Assembly: GCA_009774145.1 (NCBI GenBank)
Contig: VSND01000008.1
Coordinates: 1-64,000, forward strand
Direction of reading: 5' to 3'
Origin: Lachnospiraceae bacterium
GTDB lineage: Bacteria > Bacillota > Clostridia > Lachnospirales > Lachnospiraceae
DNA: 64,000 nucleotides
Shown here piece by piece: positions 7,545 to 15,923 of the stretch (positions are counted from its first letter, which is position 1; each line of letters begins with the position of its first letter). The notes beneath the pieces were generated by a model that was given only the letters and a program-made list of their open reading frames with translations, searched no databases and was not told where the DNA came from. A program made the translations under genes and the position numbers.

Positions 7545-8930
7545 ATGAAAAAATCTTCTCAGACAGCTTTAAAACTGATCAGCATATTTTACAAAGTCGC
7601 CCCGTTTTTTATTGGAATCTACTGCTATCTTCCTGTCTTCAGCCAGCAGGAAAACCGAATTTATCCTTTTCTTGACGCAGTCTATTCTTCGCTCAAACTC
7701 TACTCCGGAACGACCGAAAGCGGCATTCCGGTGGGCGGTTTTCTTCAGTTTGCCCGGTTTCTGGCGATTGCTGCAACGCTCAGCATCGTGATCGGGCTGC
7801 TGGACAAGGTGACCGACGTCATTAATGATATGAAGCTGTTCAATTCGGATGCTACCGTCATTTACGGCGATTCCGATTATGCAGATTACATTTTTAAGGA
7901 TCTGCCTTCGAGACAGAGGATTCGCGGAGAAGGAAAATTTATCGACCGTGCCGCCCGGTATGTGCTGATGTTTCCGAGCGATATGGAAAACCTGGCCTTT
8001 TATAACCGAAACTGCGAACAGCTTCGGGACAAAAATGTATACATCAGACTGGAAGATATTTCCAGGCAGAATATTGAAAATCCGCTGATTACCGTGTTCA
8101 GTATTGCGGAAAACTGCGCGCGGCAGTACTGGAAGGACTATCCTGTTCTTCAGAGTGAGAAAATTGCCATTATCGGATTTGAAAACGTGGGCAAAAATAT
8201 TCTGCTTTACGGTCTTCAGGTCAACCTGATCGATCCGGGCCAGCACTTTACGTACCATATTTACGGCGACGGGACGGAATTCCGGCGGGAACACACCCGG
8301 CTGGACCAGATGGCTCCCGATGAGATCGTATTTCATGACAGCGGCAGCTATGAATTCGCAGAACTGCTGGATTTTGACCGGATCATTATCTGCGGCAGCG
8401 AGAATGTCAGCCGCAACGTCACGATTGCAGGCAGGATACTGGCGGCGGTTCCTGTTGCCTGCCCTGTCTACCTGTACACACCCAGAGGGGATATTGTGAC
8501 CAGCCTGTTCGGAAAGGGACAGATCATATGCTTCGGCACTGCCGAGACACTGGCCTCTGCCGATGTTGTCTTCAACGAGCGGACCATGGAGGCCGCCCGC
8601 CGGCAGCATGAATTTTACTGTCAGCAGTACGGCGGGACACCATGGGAACAGCTGGACAGCTTCAAACGCTATTCCAATGTGAGTTCGTCGGATTATATGT
8701 CCACTGCCGAACGTCTGATGGCACGGGGTACGCCGCCGGAGACGCTGGCAGAGCTGGAACACATGCGATGGTGCAGATACCACTATATCCACAACTGGAC
8801 ATACGGTGTGAAAACGGACAGCGCCCGCCGTATTCACAGCTGCCTTGTTCCTTATCATCAGCTCAGCGAAGAAGAAAAGGTCAAGGATATTGAGGCGATC
8901 AAAAGCAGGGCGCAGGATCAAACGCTTTAA
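7545..8930 (+). CDS. Membrane-anchored Rossmann (TrkA-N/RCK-like) and RyR-domain protein
   Basis: 461 residues. Two hydrophobic helices at the N-terminus (about residues 10-30 and 65-85) anchor it. The cytosolic part has two Rossmann-like segments: ATVIYGDSDYADYIF near residue 105 and KIAIIGFENVGKNILLYG near residue 206, the latter with a GxxxxG dinucleotide-type turn, as in RCK/TrkA-N domains. The C-terminus carries a ryanodine-receptor-type RyR domain: LAELEHMRWCRYHYIHNWTYG followed by CLVPYHQLSEEEK. RyR domains in bacteria are known from nucleotide-centred conflict and signalling systems. The ATG at 7545 is chosen (AAGGTG at 7533-7538) over GTG 7536. The TIR gene starts 35 bases downstream in the same unit. 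It may sense a nucleotide or dinucleotide ligand at the membrane; this is inference. Confidence 0.75.
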   Translation: MKKSSQTALKLISIFYKVAPFFIGIYCYLPVFSQQENRIYPFLDAVYSSLKLYSGTTESGIPVGGFLQFARFLAIAATLSIVIGLLDKVTDVINDMKLFNSDATVIYGDSDYADYIFKDLPSRQRIRGEGKFIDRAARYVLMFPSDMENLAFYNRNCEQLRDKNVYIRLEDISRQNIENPLITVFSIAENCARQYWKDYPVLQSEKIAIIGFENVGKNILLYGLQVNLIDPGQHFTYHIYGDGTEFRREHTRLDQMAPDEIVFHDSGSYEFAELLDFDRIIICGSENVSRNVTIAGRILAAVPVACPVYLYTPRGDIVTSLFGKGQIICFGTAETLASADVVFNERTMEAARRQHEFYCQQYGGTPWEQLDSFKRYSNVSSSDYMSTAERLMARGTPPETLAELEHMRWCRYHYIHNWTYGVKTDSARRIHSCLVPYHQLSEEEKVKDIEAIKSRAQDQTL

Positions 8931-8965
8931 CAAAACAGAAATCATTCAGGGAGGTATAAGAAAAG

Positions 8966-11185
8966 ATGGGATTGAATGAAGCACAGAAGAAAGAACGGTC
9001 AGAGTATCTGGAGAAAAATCTGGCCATTACCGAGTGTTCTCAACGTAAGCCCTACGTATTTATCAGCTATGCCAGCGACAACTGGGAGGCTGTGTTCAAA
9101 TCGGCCGTGGTACCCATGCAGAGGCAGTACGGCCTGCGGGTGTACGCAGACAAGGCCTTTGACAAGGTGAACGACAAGTGGATCGTGCCCATGCTGCGCA
9201 ATGCACGGGGCGCAGACGTGATCATTGCATTCATCAGTCAGAGTTACATCGAGAGCTACGCCTGCTTCCTTGAGCTGCTCACTGCGGTCAACAACAAAAA
9301 ACCGATTGTATTTGTGTCTCTGGAGGACCAGCTTCATCTGGGTGACACGACCGACCTGCCCGTTATCGAGCGGGGCGCGAAAAACGAGATTCTCAATCAG
9401 GGCGCCAACATCTCGACCAATACCAACAATACTTCCAACGATATCATGCGGGCCATGAAGTCGGCGTACACCAGCATGTCCACGCTTCTGGAGCAGGACG
9501 CCCTGTCCAGATACGACATTTCAGACGCTTTTATCAACTTCTTCCGGGACGCTGCGATCAACCGTAAGACCATCAATGACCTGGGGGCGGTGCGGCGGAC
9601 CATCAAGTCGGTCAGCAGGGATGTATTTGACAAGTCGCTGGTCGTTGACCTGGATCAGCAGGACACATCCGTGCCGAAGCAGAAGCAGCCGCCGGTGACA
9701 GAAGCAAAACCCATCCGGAAGGAAGAACCAGACCCGGCACCTGCGGAAGAACCAGAACTTATCCGGAAGGAAGAACCGGCTCCCACACCTGCGGAAGACC
9801 CGGAGCCCGAACCCATCCGGAAAGAAGAACCAGACCCGGCGCCTGCGGAAGAACCAAAACCTGTACCGCCGCAGGAACCGGAGCAGAAAAAAGACGACTC
9901 CACCAGCGACAGCGGGCAGAAACTCAAAAAGCCGCTGAATATCAAGCTCATCGGGGGTATCGTGGCTGCAGCCGCGGTACTGGCCGTGCTGTTCATCATG
10001 CTGAGCGGCCCGGGCAAGGTCACAGACCAGCCCTACGCCATGACGGACGGAAATTCCGATACATATTCCGGACTGTATACCGGCGAGTGGGATAAGAAAA
10101 ACGAACGGCCGAACGGCACCGGTACCTTCGTAATGGAGGATGTCGCGGGCACCTATGAAGGCGAATGGGTTGACGGCGTCACCGAAGGCCAGGGCACGAT
10201 CGTATGGGATTCCGGGGATCATTATGAGGGCGAATGGAAAGACGGCATGCGGAACGGTCAGGGTACCTATACCTCTACCGAGGGAGATGGTTATGTCTAT
10301 GAGGGCGAATTCCAAAACAATGAGCGTTCAGGCAAAGGCACCATGACCTGGGAAACCGGGGAAGGTGTAGTCTATGTCTATGAAGGGGAATTCCAAAACA
10401 ATGAGCGTTCAGGCAAAGGTACCATGACCTGGGGAAAAGACGGAGAAACAACCATCTATGAAGGTGACTTTGCGGATAACTGGATCAACGGGTATGGCAC
10501 CTGTACATGGCCCAGCGGAGACCATTATGAGGGCGAATGGAAGAATGGCAAATTTAATGGCAAGGGCACTATAACCTATGCGGGCGGCAGCGTCTATGAG
10601 GGAGAATTCGTAGATAACAAAAAAAACGGCGAGGGTATCTGGACCAAATCGGACGGCACTGCAGTGACCGAGAACTGGATTTATGGTAAGAAGGTTGAGA
10701 CTCTGACCCTTGAAGACGGAACCTACACAGGAGGCGTGACCGACGGCAAACCGGACGGTCAGGGGAAGATGGAGTATACCAATGGTCAGGTCTATGAGGG
10801 CGAGTGGAAGAACGGCGTCCGAAGCGGGCAGGGACGCTGCACTTGGCCGGACGGCGGTTATTACGACGGCGAGTGGGCAAATGATAAATGGAACGGCCAG
10901 GGCACGAACTACATAGGCGGCAGCAAGGATGTTAGTTTTTATGTAGGCGGATTTGTGGATGGTGAACGGGATGGTCACGGCATTTATACCTGGCCCAGCG
11001 GCGATTCCATTGAGACAGAATGGGTAAATGGTGTGAAAAATGGCAAGGGAACCTATACCTGGTCCGGCGGCACGGTTGCGGCAGGCGAATACGTGGACGA
11101 CGAGTGGGACGGTGAGTGGACTATCACCTATGCCGACGGTACTGTGGAGACCAGACAATATGACCACGGCACGAGACTGGAGTAA
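8966..11185 (+). CDS. TIR-domain membrane protein with C-terminal MORN repeats
   Basis: 739 residues. A TIR domain covers about residues 28-170: it opens with PYVFISYASDNWE and has SYACFLEL, whose Glu103 matches the catalytic glutamate of NAD-cleaving TIRs. A helical part, then a Pro/Glu-rich linker (~245-315) of repeated IRKEEPDPAPAEEP units, a basic stretch (KLKKPLNIK) and one membrane helix (~327-346) follow. Residues ~369-739 are about 13 MORN repeats (YEGEWKDGMRNGQGTYT type). Positive charge before the helix puts TIR inside and MORN outside. Known bacterial TIRs are NAD hydrolases or cyclic-ADP-ribose producers in anti-phage defence; whether this one is active is inference. The start has GGGAGG at good spacing. 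Third codon positions in the TIR part look more C-rich than neighbours, a weak hint of transfer. Confidence 0.85.
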   Translation: MGLNEAQKKERSEYLEKNLAITECSQRKPYVFISYASDNWEAVFKSAVVPMQRQYGLRVYADKAFDKVNDKWIVPMLRNARGADVIIAFISQSYIESYACFLELLTAVNNKKPIVFVSLEDQLHLGDTTDLPVIERGAKNEILNQGANISTNTNNTSNDIMRAMKSAYTSMSTLLEQDALSRYDISDAFINFFRDAAINRKTINDLGAVRRTIKSVSRDVFDKSLVVDLDQQDTSVPKQKQPPVTEAKPIRKEEPDPAPAEEPELIRKEEPAPTPAEDPEPEPIRKEEPDPAPAEEPKPVPPQEPEQKKDDSTSDSGQKLKKPLNIKLIGGIVAAAAVLAVLFIMLSGPGKVTDQPYAMTDGNSDTYSGLYTGEWDKKNERPNGTGTFVMEDVAGTYEGEWVDGVTEGQGTIVWDSGDHYEGEWKDGMRNGQGTYTSTEGDGYVYEGEFQNNERSGKGTMTWETGEGVVYVYEGEFQNNERSGKGTMTWGKDGETTIYEGDFADNWINGYGTCTWPSGDHYEGEWKNGKFNGKGTITYAGGSVYEGEFVDNKKNGEGIWTKSDGTAVTENWIYGKKVETLTLEDGTYTGGVTDGKPDGQGKMEYTNGQVYEGEWKNGVRSGQGRCTWPDGGYYDGEWANDKWNGQGTNYIGGSKDVSFYVGGFVDGERDGHGIYTWPSGDSIETEWVNGVKNGKGTYTWSGGTVAAGEYVDDEWDGEWTITYADGTVETRQYDHGTRLE
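9711..9868 (+). repeat. Pro/Glu linker-coding repeats inside the TIR gene
   Basis: Three imperfect units encoding (P/L)IRKEEP(D/A)P(A/T)PAE(E/D)P lie end to end, each about 45-60 bases. They form the flexible spacer between the TIR part and the membrane helix. Units one and three are nearly identical. Confidence 0.75.
10292..10432 (+). repeat. 81-base in-frame tandem duplication of a MORN unit
   Basis: Two copies of the stretch encoding YVYEGEFQNNERSGKGTMTW start at 10292 and 10373. Over 60 bases they differ at about three positions. The other MORN units are far more diverged, so this copy is recent. The step of 81 bases keeps the frame. Confidence 0.85.
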
Positions 11186-11258
11186 TGATTGGTCCACACC
11201 AGGCTGATACAGGTGAACGTGTAAAAAGTAAGCTTGATGCATTTTTGTAAAATACGGT

Positions 11259-11285
11259 GCGGGAGGACAGTTGAAATCCTCCCGC
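11259..11285 (+). terminator. Terminator-like hairpin after the TIR gene
   Basis: Perfect 9-base arms GCGGGAGGA (11259-11267) and TCCTCCCGC (11277-11285) with a 9-base loop, followed by the T-rich GTTTGTGTT. It closes the TIR cassette. The U-tract is imperfect. Confidence 0.7.
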
Positions 11286-11310
11286 GTTTGTGTTAAGATA
11301 GGTCGCATGA

Positions 11311-11409
11311 ATGCGGAACTGAAAAACAGCAGGAGTCGGAGCCATGCCCGGAAGGAGTCCGGATGTGCTTCCGGTTCTGGGGCATGGGGAAGACGGATGC
11401 GGAACTGTA
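11311..11409. repeat. Structured intergenic repeat element, diverged single copy
   Basis: Bounded on both sides by TGCGGAACTG. Inside, CCATGCCC (11342-11349) pairs with GGGCATGG (11380-11387), and CCGGAAG (11348-11354) with CTTCCGG (11368-11374). The ends and the order match the 100-base elements between groES and groEL: GGAACT-GAAAACAGCA at the left, CGGAGCC(A/G)TGC next, and GATGCGGAACT at the right. It ends 17 bases before the prmA start and so would be in the prmA leader. Confidence 0.6.
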
Positions 11410-11425
11410 ATATAAGGAGAACACA

Positions 11426-12382
11426 GTGAAATGGAATAAATATACGCTGCTGACCACGACAGAGGCAGAGGATCTGATCAGCAGCATGATGATGGACGTG
11501 GGAATCGAAGGAATCGAGATTGAGGATAAGATTCCTCTGTCGGAGAAGGACAGGTCTCAGATGTTTGTGGACATTCTTCCGGAAGGACCCGCAGACGACG
11601 GGACTGCCCGGATCAGTTTCTATCTGGAGCCGGAGCAGGACAACGGAGCAATTCTGGCGGCGGTACAGGAAGGACTGGACGAGATCCGAAGCTGGGGCGT
11701 GGATGTGGGAGCAGGAACGATGGAAGCTACTCAGACGGAGGATAAGGACTGGATCAACAACTGGAAAGAATATTTTCATCAGTTTTACGTGGACGATATC
11801 CTGATTACCCCTTCCTGGGAGCCGGTGAAGTCGAAGGATCAGGGGAAGCTTCTGATCCAGATCGATCCGGGTACCGCCTTTGGGACGGGAATGCATGAGA
11901 CGACTCAGCTCTGTATCCGGCAGATCCGGAAATATGTGACGGAGGAAACCGTTTTACTGGATGTGGGAACCGGCAGCGGCATCCTTTCGATTGCGGCGCT
12001 GAAACTGGGTGCAAAACGTGCGCTGGGCACCGATCTGGATCCCTGTGCCATCAGCGCTTCGAAAGAAAATATGGAAGTAAACGGCATCCCTTCGGAGAAG
12101 TTCCAGGTGCTGGAAGGCAATATTATTGATAATCGGAAGATACAGGAACAGGCGGGTTGTGAACAGTATGATATGGTGACGGCCAATATTCTGGCGGAGG
12201 TGCTGGTGCCACTTACACCGGTGATCGTGCAGCATCTGAAGAAAGGCGGGATCTATATCACGTCCGGCATTATAGAAGAAAAGGAAACCGTTGTGAAAGA
12301 TGCGGTCCAGGCGGCAGGACTTGAGGTTCTGGAAGTGACGCATCAGGGAGACTGGGTGTCTGTAACGGCACGTAAAAACTGA
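11426..12382 (+). CDS. prmA: Ribosomal protein L11 methyltransferase
   Basis: 318 residues, the normal PrmA length. The N-terminal ~110 residues are the L11-binding domain, followed by a class I SAM-dependent methyltransferase domain with motif I LLDVGTGSGILSIAALKLGA and the (D/N)PPY-type position filled by TANILAEVL as in PrmA. It trimethylates L11. The start is a GTG at 11426 after AAGGAGA. It heads a compact operon with rsmE, a cysteine desulfurase and thiI (gaps of 3-21 bases). Confidence 0.93.
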   Translation: MKWNKYTLLTTTEAEDLISSMMMDVGIEGIEIEDKIPLSEKDRSQMFVDILPEGPADDGTARISFYLEPEQDNGAILAAVQEGLDEIRSWGVDVGAGTMEATQTEDKDWINNWKEYFHQFYVDDILITPSWEPVKSKDQGKLLIQIDPGTAFGTGMHETTQLCIRQIRKYVTEETVLLDVGTGSGILSIAALKLGAKRALGTDLDPCAISASKENMEVNGIPSEKFQVLEGNIIDNRKIQEQAGCEQYDMVTANILAEVLVPLTPVIVQHLKKGGIYITSGIIEEKETVVKDAVQAAGLEVLEVTHQGDWVSVTARKN

Positions 12383-12392
12383 CGGAGAGACC

Positions 12393-13157
12393 ATGTATCA
12401 TTTTTTTGTAGAGCCTTCTCAGGTACATACAGACGAGATCGAGATCTTGGGCGGAGATGTGAATCATATCAGCAGCGTCCTGCGGATGAAAGCGGGAGAA
12501 GAGATCATTGTAAGCGACGGATACGGCAACGAATACGGATGCCGCCTCTGCCGGTTTACAGAGACGGCCGTTTATGCCGGTATTCTTGAAAAACGGCGGG
12601 TAGCTTCGGAACTATCCTCCCGGATTACACTGTTTCAGTGCCTTCCCAAGGGAGACAAGATGGAACTGATCGTTCAGAAGGCGGTCGAGCTTGGGGTATC
12701 GGAGATTGTACCGGTGGCATCCAGAAGATGTGTGGTAAAGCTGGATGCGAAGAAAGAGATGAATAAGCGGAAGCGCTGGCAGGCAGTGGCGGAGAGTGCG
12801 GCGAAGCAGTCCGGACGGGCCATGATTCCGCAGGTGCTGCCGGTTGTCTGCTTTTCCGATGCACTTCTGCAGGCGAAGGAACCGGATGTCTGCCTGATTC
12901 CGTATGAATGCGCTGAAGAACTTTTGAAGGACGGGCAGAACAGCGCCATGCAGCGGACAAGAGAGATCTTGAACAGTGTACAAAAAGGGCAGTCTGTCGG
13001 TATCTTTATCGGACCCGAAGGAGGATTTGAGAAGGAAGAGATCGAGGCGGCCATGCAGATGGGAGCGCAGCCGGTCTCACTGGGAAAACGGATCCTGAGA
13101 ACCGAGACGGCAGGGCTGTGTATCCTGTCGGTTCTGATGTTTCAGCTGGAGGAATAG
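12393..13157 (+). CDS. rsmE: 16S rRNA (uracil1498-N3)-methyltransferase
   Basis: 254 residues with the RsmE layout: an N-terminal PUA-like beta-barrel (HVNHISSVLRMKAGEEI) and a C-terminal knotted SPOUT methyltransferase domain with the signature IFIGPEGGFEKEEIEAA and LGKRILRTETA. It methylates U1498 of 16S rRNA. It begins 10 bases after prmA, the usual partner in Bacillota. Confidence 0.95.
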   Translation: MYHFFVEPSQVHTDEIEILGGDVNHISSVLRMKAGEEIIVSDGYGNEYGCRLCRFTETAVYAGILEKRRVASELSSRITLFQCLPKGDKMELIVQKAVELGVSEIVPVASRRCVVKLDAKKEMNKRKRWQAVAESAAKQSGRAMIPQVLPVVCFSDALLQAKEPDVCLIPYECAEELLKDGQNSAMQRTREILNSVQKGQSVGIFIGPEGGFEKEEIEAAMQMGAQPVSLGKRILRTETAGLCILSVLMFQLEE

Positions 13158-13160
13158 ACA

Positions 13161-14315
13161 ATGGAGGCATATCTGGACAATTCGGCTACGACCCGGTGTA
13201 TGGAGTGCGTGACGGAGCAGATGGTCCGCATTCTGCGGGAGGACTATGGGAATCCGTCTTCTCTTCATAAAAAGGGGATGGATGCGGAACACTATATAAA
13301 GGAAGCGAAAGCGTTTTTTGCAGAAAATCTGAAGGTCAGCGAGAAAGAGATCTGTTTTACTTCCGGGGGTACGGAGTCCAATAATCTGGCGCTCATCGGC
13401 ACGGCGCTTGCCAATCAGAGGGCGGGAAAGCACCTGATCACAACGGCCATTGAACATCCGTCGGTGATAAATGCCATGAAGCATCTGGAGGACCGGGGAT
13501 TTTCCGTGACATATCTCCCGGTGGACCGGGACGGGATCGTGTCTCTTGCGGCCCTTGAGGAAGCAGTCTGCGGGGAGACGATCCTTGTCTCCATGATGTA
13601 TGTGAACAATGAGATCGGATCCGTTCAGCCGGTGGAAGAGGCGGCGCGGATCATAAAGAAGAAAAACGCAAAGACGCTGTTTCATGTGGATGCGATTCAG
13701 GCTTATGGAAAATACAGGATCCTTCCCAAAAGGATGGGAATTGACCTTTTGTCTGTCAGCGGCCATAAACTGCACGGCCCGAAAGGGACGGGTCTGCTGT
13801 ATGTAAACGAAAAAGTGAAGATCCGTCCGATTCTCTTTGGAGGAGATCAGCAGAAAGGGCTTCGCTCCGGAACAGAGAATGTGCCGGGAATTGCCGGAAT
13901 GGCAGAGGCGGCAAAAGTATGCTGCAGCGGGCTTTCTGAAAAAGTGGACCGTCTGTATGTTCTCAAGGAGCATTTTACAGAAGGGATCCGGAAGCTTGAA
14001 GGCGTCTTTATGAACGGCAGGACCGGGAGAGACAGCGCGCCCCATATTGTGAGTGTAAGCTTTGAAGGCATACGCAGTGAGGTGCTGCTTCATGCGCTGG
14101 AAGAAAAAGGAATCTATGTATCGGCAGGCTCCGCCTGTTCGTCCAACAAACCGGCCGTAAGCCGGACGCTTCAGGCGATCGGGGTGAAGAAGGAGCTTTT
14201 GGGCAGTACCCTCCGTTTCAGCTTCAGTTTTGAGACCACAAAGGAGGAGATCGATTACTGCCTTGAGGCGCTGGCAGAGCTTCTGCCGGTGCTGCGCCGG
14301 TATGTGCGGCGATAA
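13161..14315 (+). CDS. Cysteine desulfurase (NifS/IscS-like, ThiI partner)
   Basis: 384 residues. A PLP enzyme of class V aminotransferase fold: N-terminal YLDNSATT, cofactor lysine in SVSGHKLHGPKG and catalytic cysteine in SAGSACSSNK. It takes sulfur from L-cysteine as a protein persulfide. Placed 3 bases after rsmE and 21 before thiI, it matches the dedicated NifZ-type desulfurase that feeds ThiI in Bacillota, because this ThiI lacks a rhodanese domain. Confidence 0.9.
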   Translation: MEAYLDNSATTRCMECVTEQMVRILREDYGNPSSLHKKGMDAEHYIKEAKAFFAENLKVSEKEICFTSGGTESNNLALIGTALANQRAGKHLITTAIEHPSVINAMKHLEDRGFSVTYLPVDRDGIVSLAALEEAVCGETILVSMMYVNNEIGSVQPVEEAARIIKKKNAKTLFHVDAIQAYGKYRILPKRMGIDLLSVSGHKLHGPKGTGLLYVNEKVKIRPILFGGDQQKGLRSGTENVPGIAGMAEAAKVCCSGLSEKVDRLYVLKEHFTEGIRKLEGVFMNGRTGRDSAPHIVSVSFEGIRSEVLLHALEEKGIYVSAGSACSSNKPAVSRTLQAIGVKKELLGSTLRFSFSFETTKEEIDYCLEALAELLPVLRRYVRR

Positions 14316-14336
14316 TATTTCAGACAGGAGAGAATC

Positions 14337-15518
14337 ATGTTTCAGGCATTTTTGATTAAATATGGAGAGATCGGGGTAAAAGGGAAGAACCGGTATGTGT
14401 TTGAAGATGCGCTGGTTGCCCGGATGAAACGGGTACTGGCTCCGGTGGACGGCACATTTAAGATTACGAAGGAGCAGGGACGCATCTATGTGGAGGCAGA
14501 AGGCCCCTTTGACTATGAGGAAACCGTGGCGGCGCTTCAGAGGGTATTCGGCATCGTGGGTATCTGCCCGGTGGTGCTTGCAGAGGATCAGGGATTTGAA
14601 GCGCTTTCCCGGGACGTCATGGATTATATGCACCGGATGTATGAGAGGGCCGAAAAGACCTTCAAAGTTCATACCCGCAGAGCGAACAAGAATTATCCCA
14701 TGACCTCTCCAGAGGTTAATGAAGAGATCGGAGGACGGATCCTTGAGGAATTTCCGAATCTCACGGTGGATGTGCACGATCCGGAGATCATGCTGCACAT
14801 CGAACTGCGCAGCGGACATGTCAACATCTACTCGGAAGTGCTCCCGGGTCCGGGAGGCATGCCACTGGGAACGAACGGGCGTTCGATGCTTCTTCTGTCC
14901 GGCGGGATCGACAGCCCGGTGGCAGGCTATATGGTTGCCAGAAGGGGAGTCTGCGTGGATGCCGTCTATTTCCATGCGCCGCCCTATACCAGTGAGCGGG
15001 CGAAGGAGAAGGTGGTGGATCTGGCAAAGAAGATTGCGCGCTATACAGGCCCGATCCGGCTGCATGTGATCAATTTTACGGATATTCAGATGTACATCTA
15101 TGACCGGTGTCCCCATGATGAACTGACCATCATCATGCGCCGCTATATGATGCGGATTGCCCAGAAGATTGCAGAGGATACCGGGTGTCTTGCTCTGATT
15201 ACCGGAGAGAGCATCGGTCAGGTGGCGAGCCAGACGGTTCCGAGCCTTGCGGCTACCAATGATGTATGTACACTTCCGGTATTCCGCCCGCTGATCGCAT
15301 TTGACAAAGAAGATATTGTGACCATTGCGAAAAAGATTGATACGTACGAGACATCGATCCTGCCTTATGAAGACTGCTGTACCACATTTGTGGCAAAGCA
15401 TCCGGTGACAAAGCCTCAGGTGGACCGGATCCGCAGATCGGAGCTTCTGCTGTCTGAAAAGATCGAAGAGATGGTGGAAGAAGCCCTGTCTGCAAGAGAA
15501 GTGCTGGAGATTTCATAA
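14337..15518 (+). CDS. thiI: tRNA 4-thiouridine synthase ThiI (without rhodanese domain)
   Basis: 393 residues. N-terminal ferredoxin-like and THUMP domains (about 1-165) bind tRNA; the PP-loop ATP pyrophosphatase motif LLLSGGIDSPVAGY starts the catalytic domain, with ALITGESIGQVASQT and YEDCCTTFVAKHP further on. It makes s4U8 in tRNA. The E. coli-type C-terminal rhodanese is absent, so sulfur must arrive from the adjacent desulfurase. Last gene of the prmA operon. Confidence 0.94.
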   Translation: MFQAFLIKYGEIGVKGKNRYVFEDALVARMKRVLAPVDGTFKITKEQGRIYVEAEGPFDYEETVAALQRVFGIVGICPVVLAEDQGFEALSRDVMDYMHRMYERAEKTFKVHTRRANKNYPMTSPEVNEEIGGRILEEFPNLTVDVHDPEIMLHIELRSGHVNIYSEVLPGPGGMPLGTNGRSMLLLSGGIDSPVAGYMVARRGVCVDAVYFHAPPYTSERAKEKVVDLAKKIARYTGPIRLHVINFTDIQMYIYDRCPHDELTIIMRRYMMRIAQKIAEDTGCLALITGESIGQVASQTVPSLAATNDVCTLPVFRPLIAFDKEDIVTIAKKIDTYETSILPYEDCCTTFVAKHPVTKPQVDRIRRSELLLSEKIEEMVEEALSAREVLEIS

Positions 15519-15552
15519 CGGTTATCTCCAGAGCTGCCGTCCGAAAGAAAAA

Positions 15553-15575
15553 AGCTGCCGTTTTTTGCGGCAGCT
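15553..15575 (-). terminator. Terminator of the HPr-like gene
   Basis: Perfect arms AGCTGCCG and CGGCAGCT with a 7-base loop. Read on the minus strand, the hairpin is followed by TTTTTTCTTTC, so it terminates the HPr-like transcript 17 bases after its stop codon. It may also stop read-through from thiI, but the plus-strand tail lacks a T-run. Confidence 0.8.
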
Positions 15576-15591
15576 GGTATTGCAGGATGGT

Positions 15592-15825
15592 TTAATCCAC
15601 AATATAGGGTGAGAGGACTTCAAGAATCTCATCCACATTGTTCTCGGAGTGGATATTCAGTTCGATTGACTTGGAGAGATCCAGACTGAAGATCCCCATG
15701 ATGGATTTGGCATCGATGACATAACGGCCGGATACCAGATCAAAGTCGTTGTCAAACTTGGTGATCTCGTTGACAAACGCCTTCACTTTATCAATAGAAT
15801 TTAAAGAAATATGAACGGTTTTCAT
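15592..15825 (-). CDS. HPr-like protein lacking the active-site histidine
   Basis: 77 residues with the HPr fold pattern, including the Ser46-type region DAKSIMGIFSLDLSKSI. In normal HPr the histidine sits in a (G)LHARPA motif near residue 15; here the equivalent stretch is LNSIDKVKAF and no histidine is present at that place. It cannot be a PTS phosphocarrier, but like Bacillus Crh it could be phosphorylated on the serine and act as a carbon-catabolite cofactor (inference). A strong ribosome site AGGAGGAG and its own promoter and terminator make it a single-gene unit. Confidence 0.75.
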   Translation of the reverse strand: MKTVHISLNSIDKVKAFVNEITKFDNDFDLVSGRYVIDAKSIMGIFSLDLSKSIELNIHSENNVDEILEVLSPYIVD

Positions 15826-15864
15826 TAATATACTCCTCCTTATTACTGTGTTATTCTAAGTAAC

Positions 15865-15893
15865 ATATTAAAGACTTGGAGGAAGAAAGTCAA
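15865..15893 (-). promoter_or_regulatory. Promoter of the HPr-like gene
   Basis: On the minus strand: TTGACT (15893-15888), 17-base spacer, TAATAT (15870-15865), about 40 bases before the ATG. Close to sigma-A consensus. Confidence 0.65.
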
Positions 15894-15923
15894 TGAAAAA
15901 ATACGAAAAAATCAGGAGGAGCC

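Noticed and set aside
11186..11258. Mobile-element boundary after the TIR cassette
   Set aside because: No terminal inverted repeats, target duplication, tRNA end or transposase could be found around 7.4-11.4 kb.
13077..15401. Long open frame on the minus strand, 774 codons, opposite the cysteine desulfurase and thiI genes
   Set aside because: It is the mirror of strongly recognised plus-strand genes, has no family motif and no ribosome site; high third-position G+C keeps the antisense frame open.
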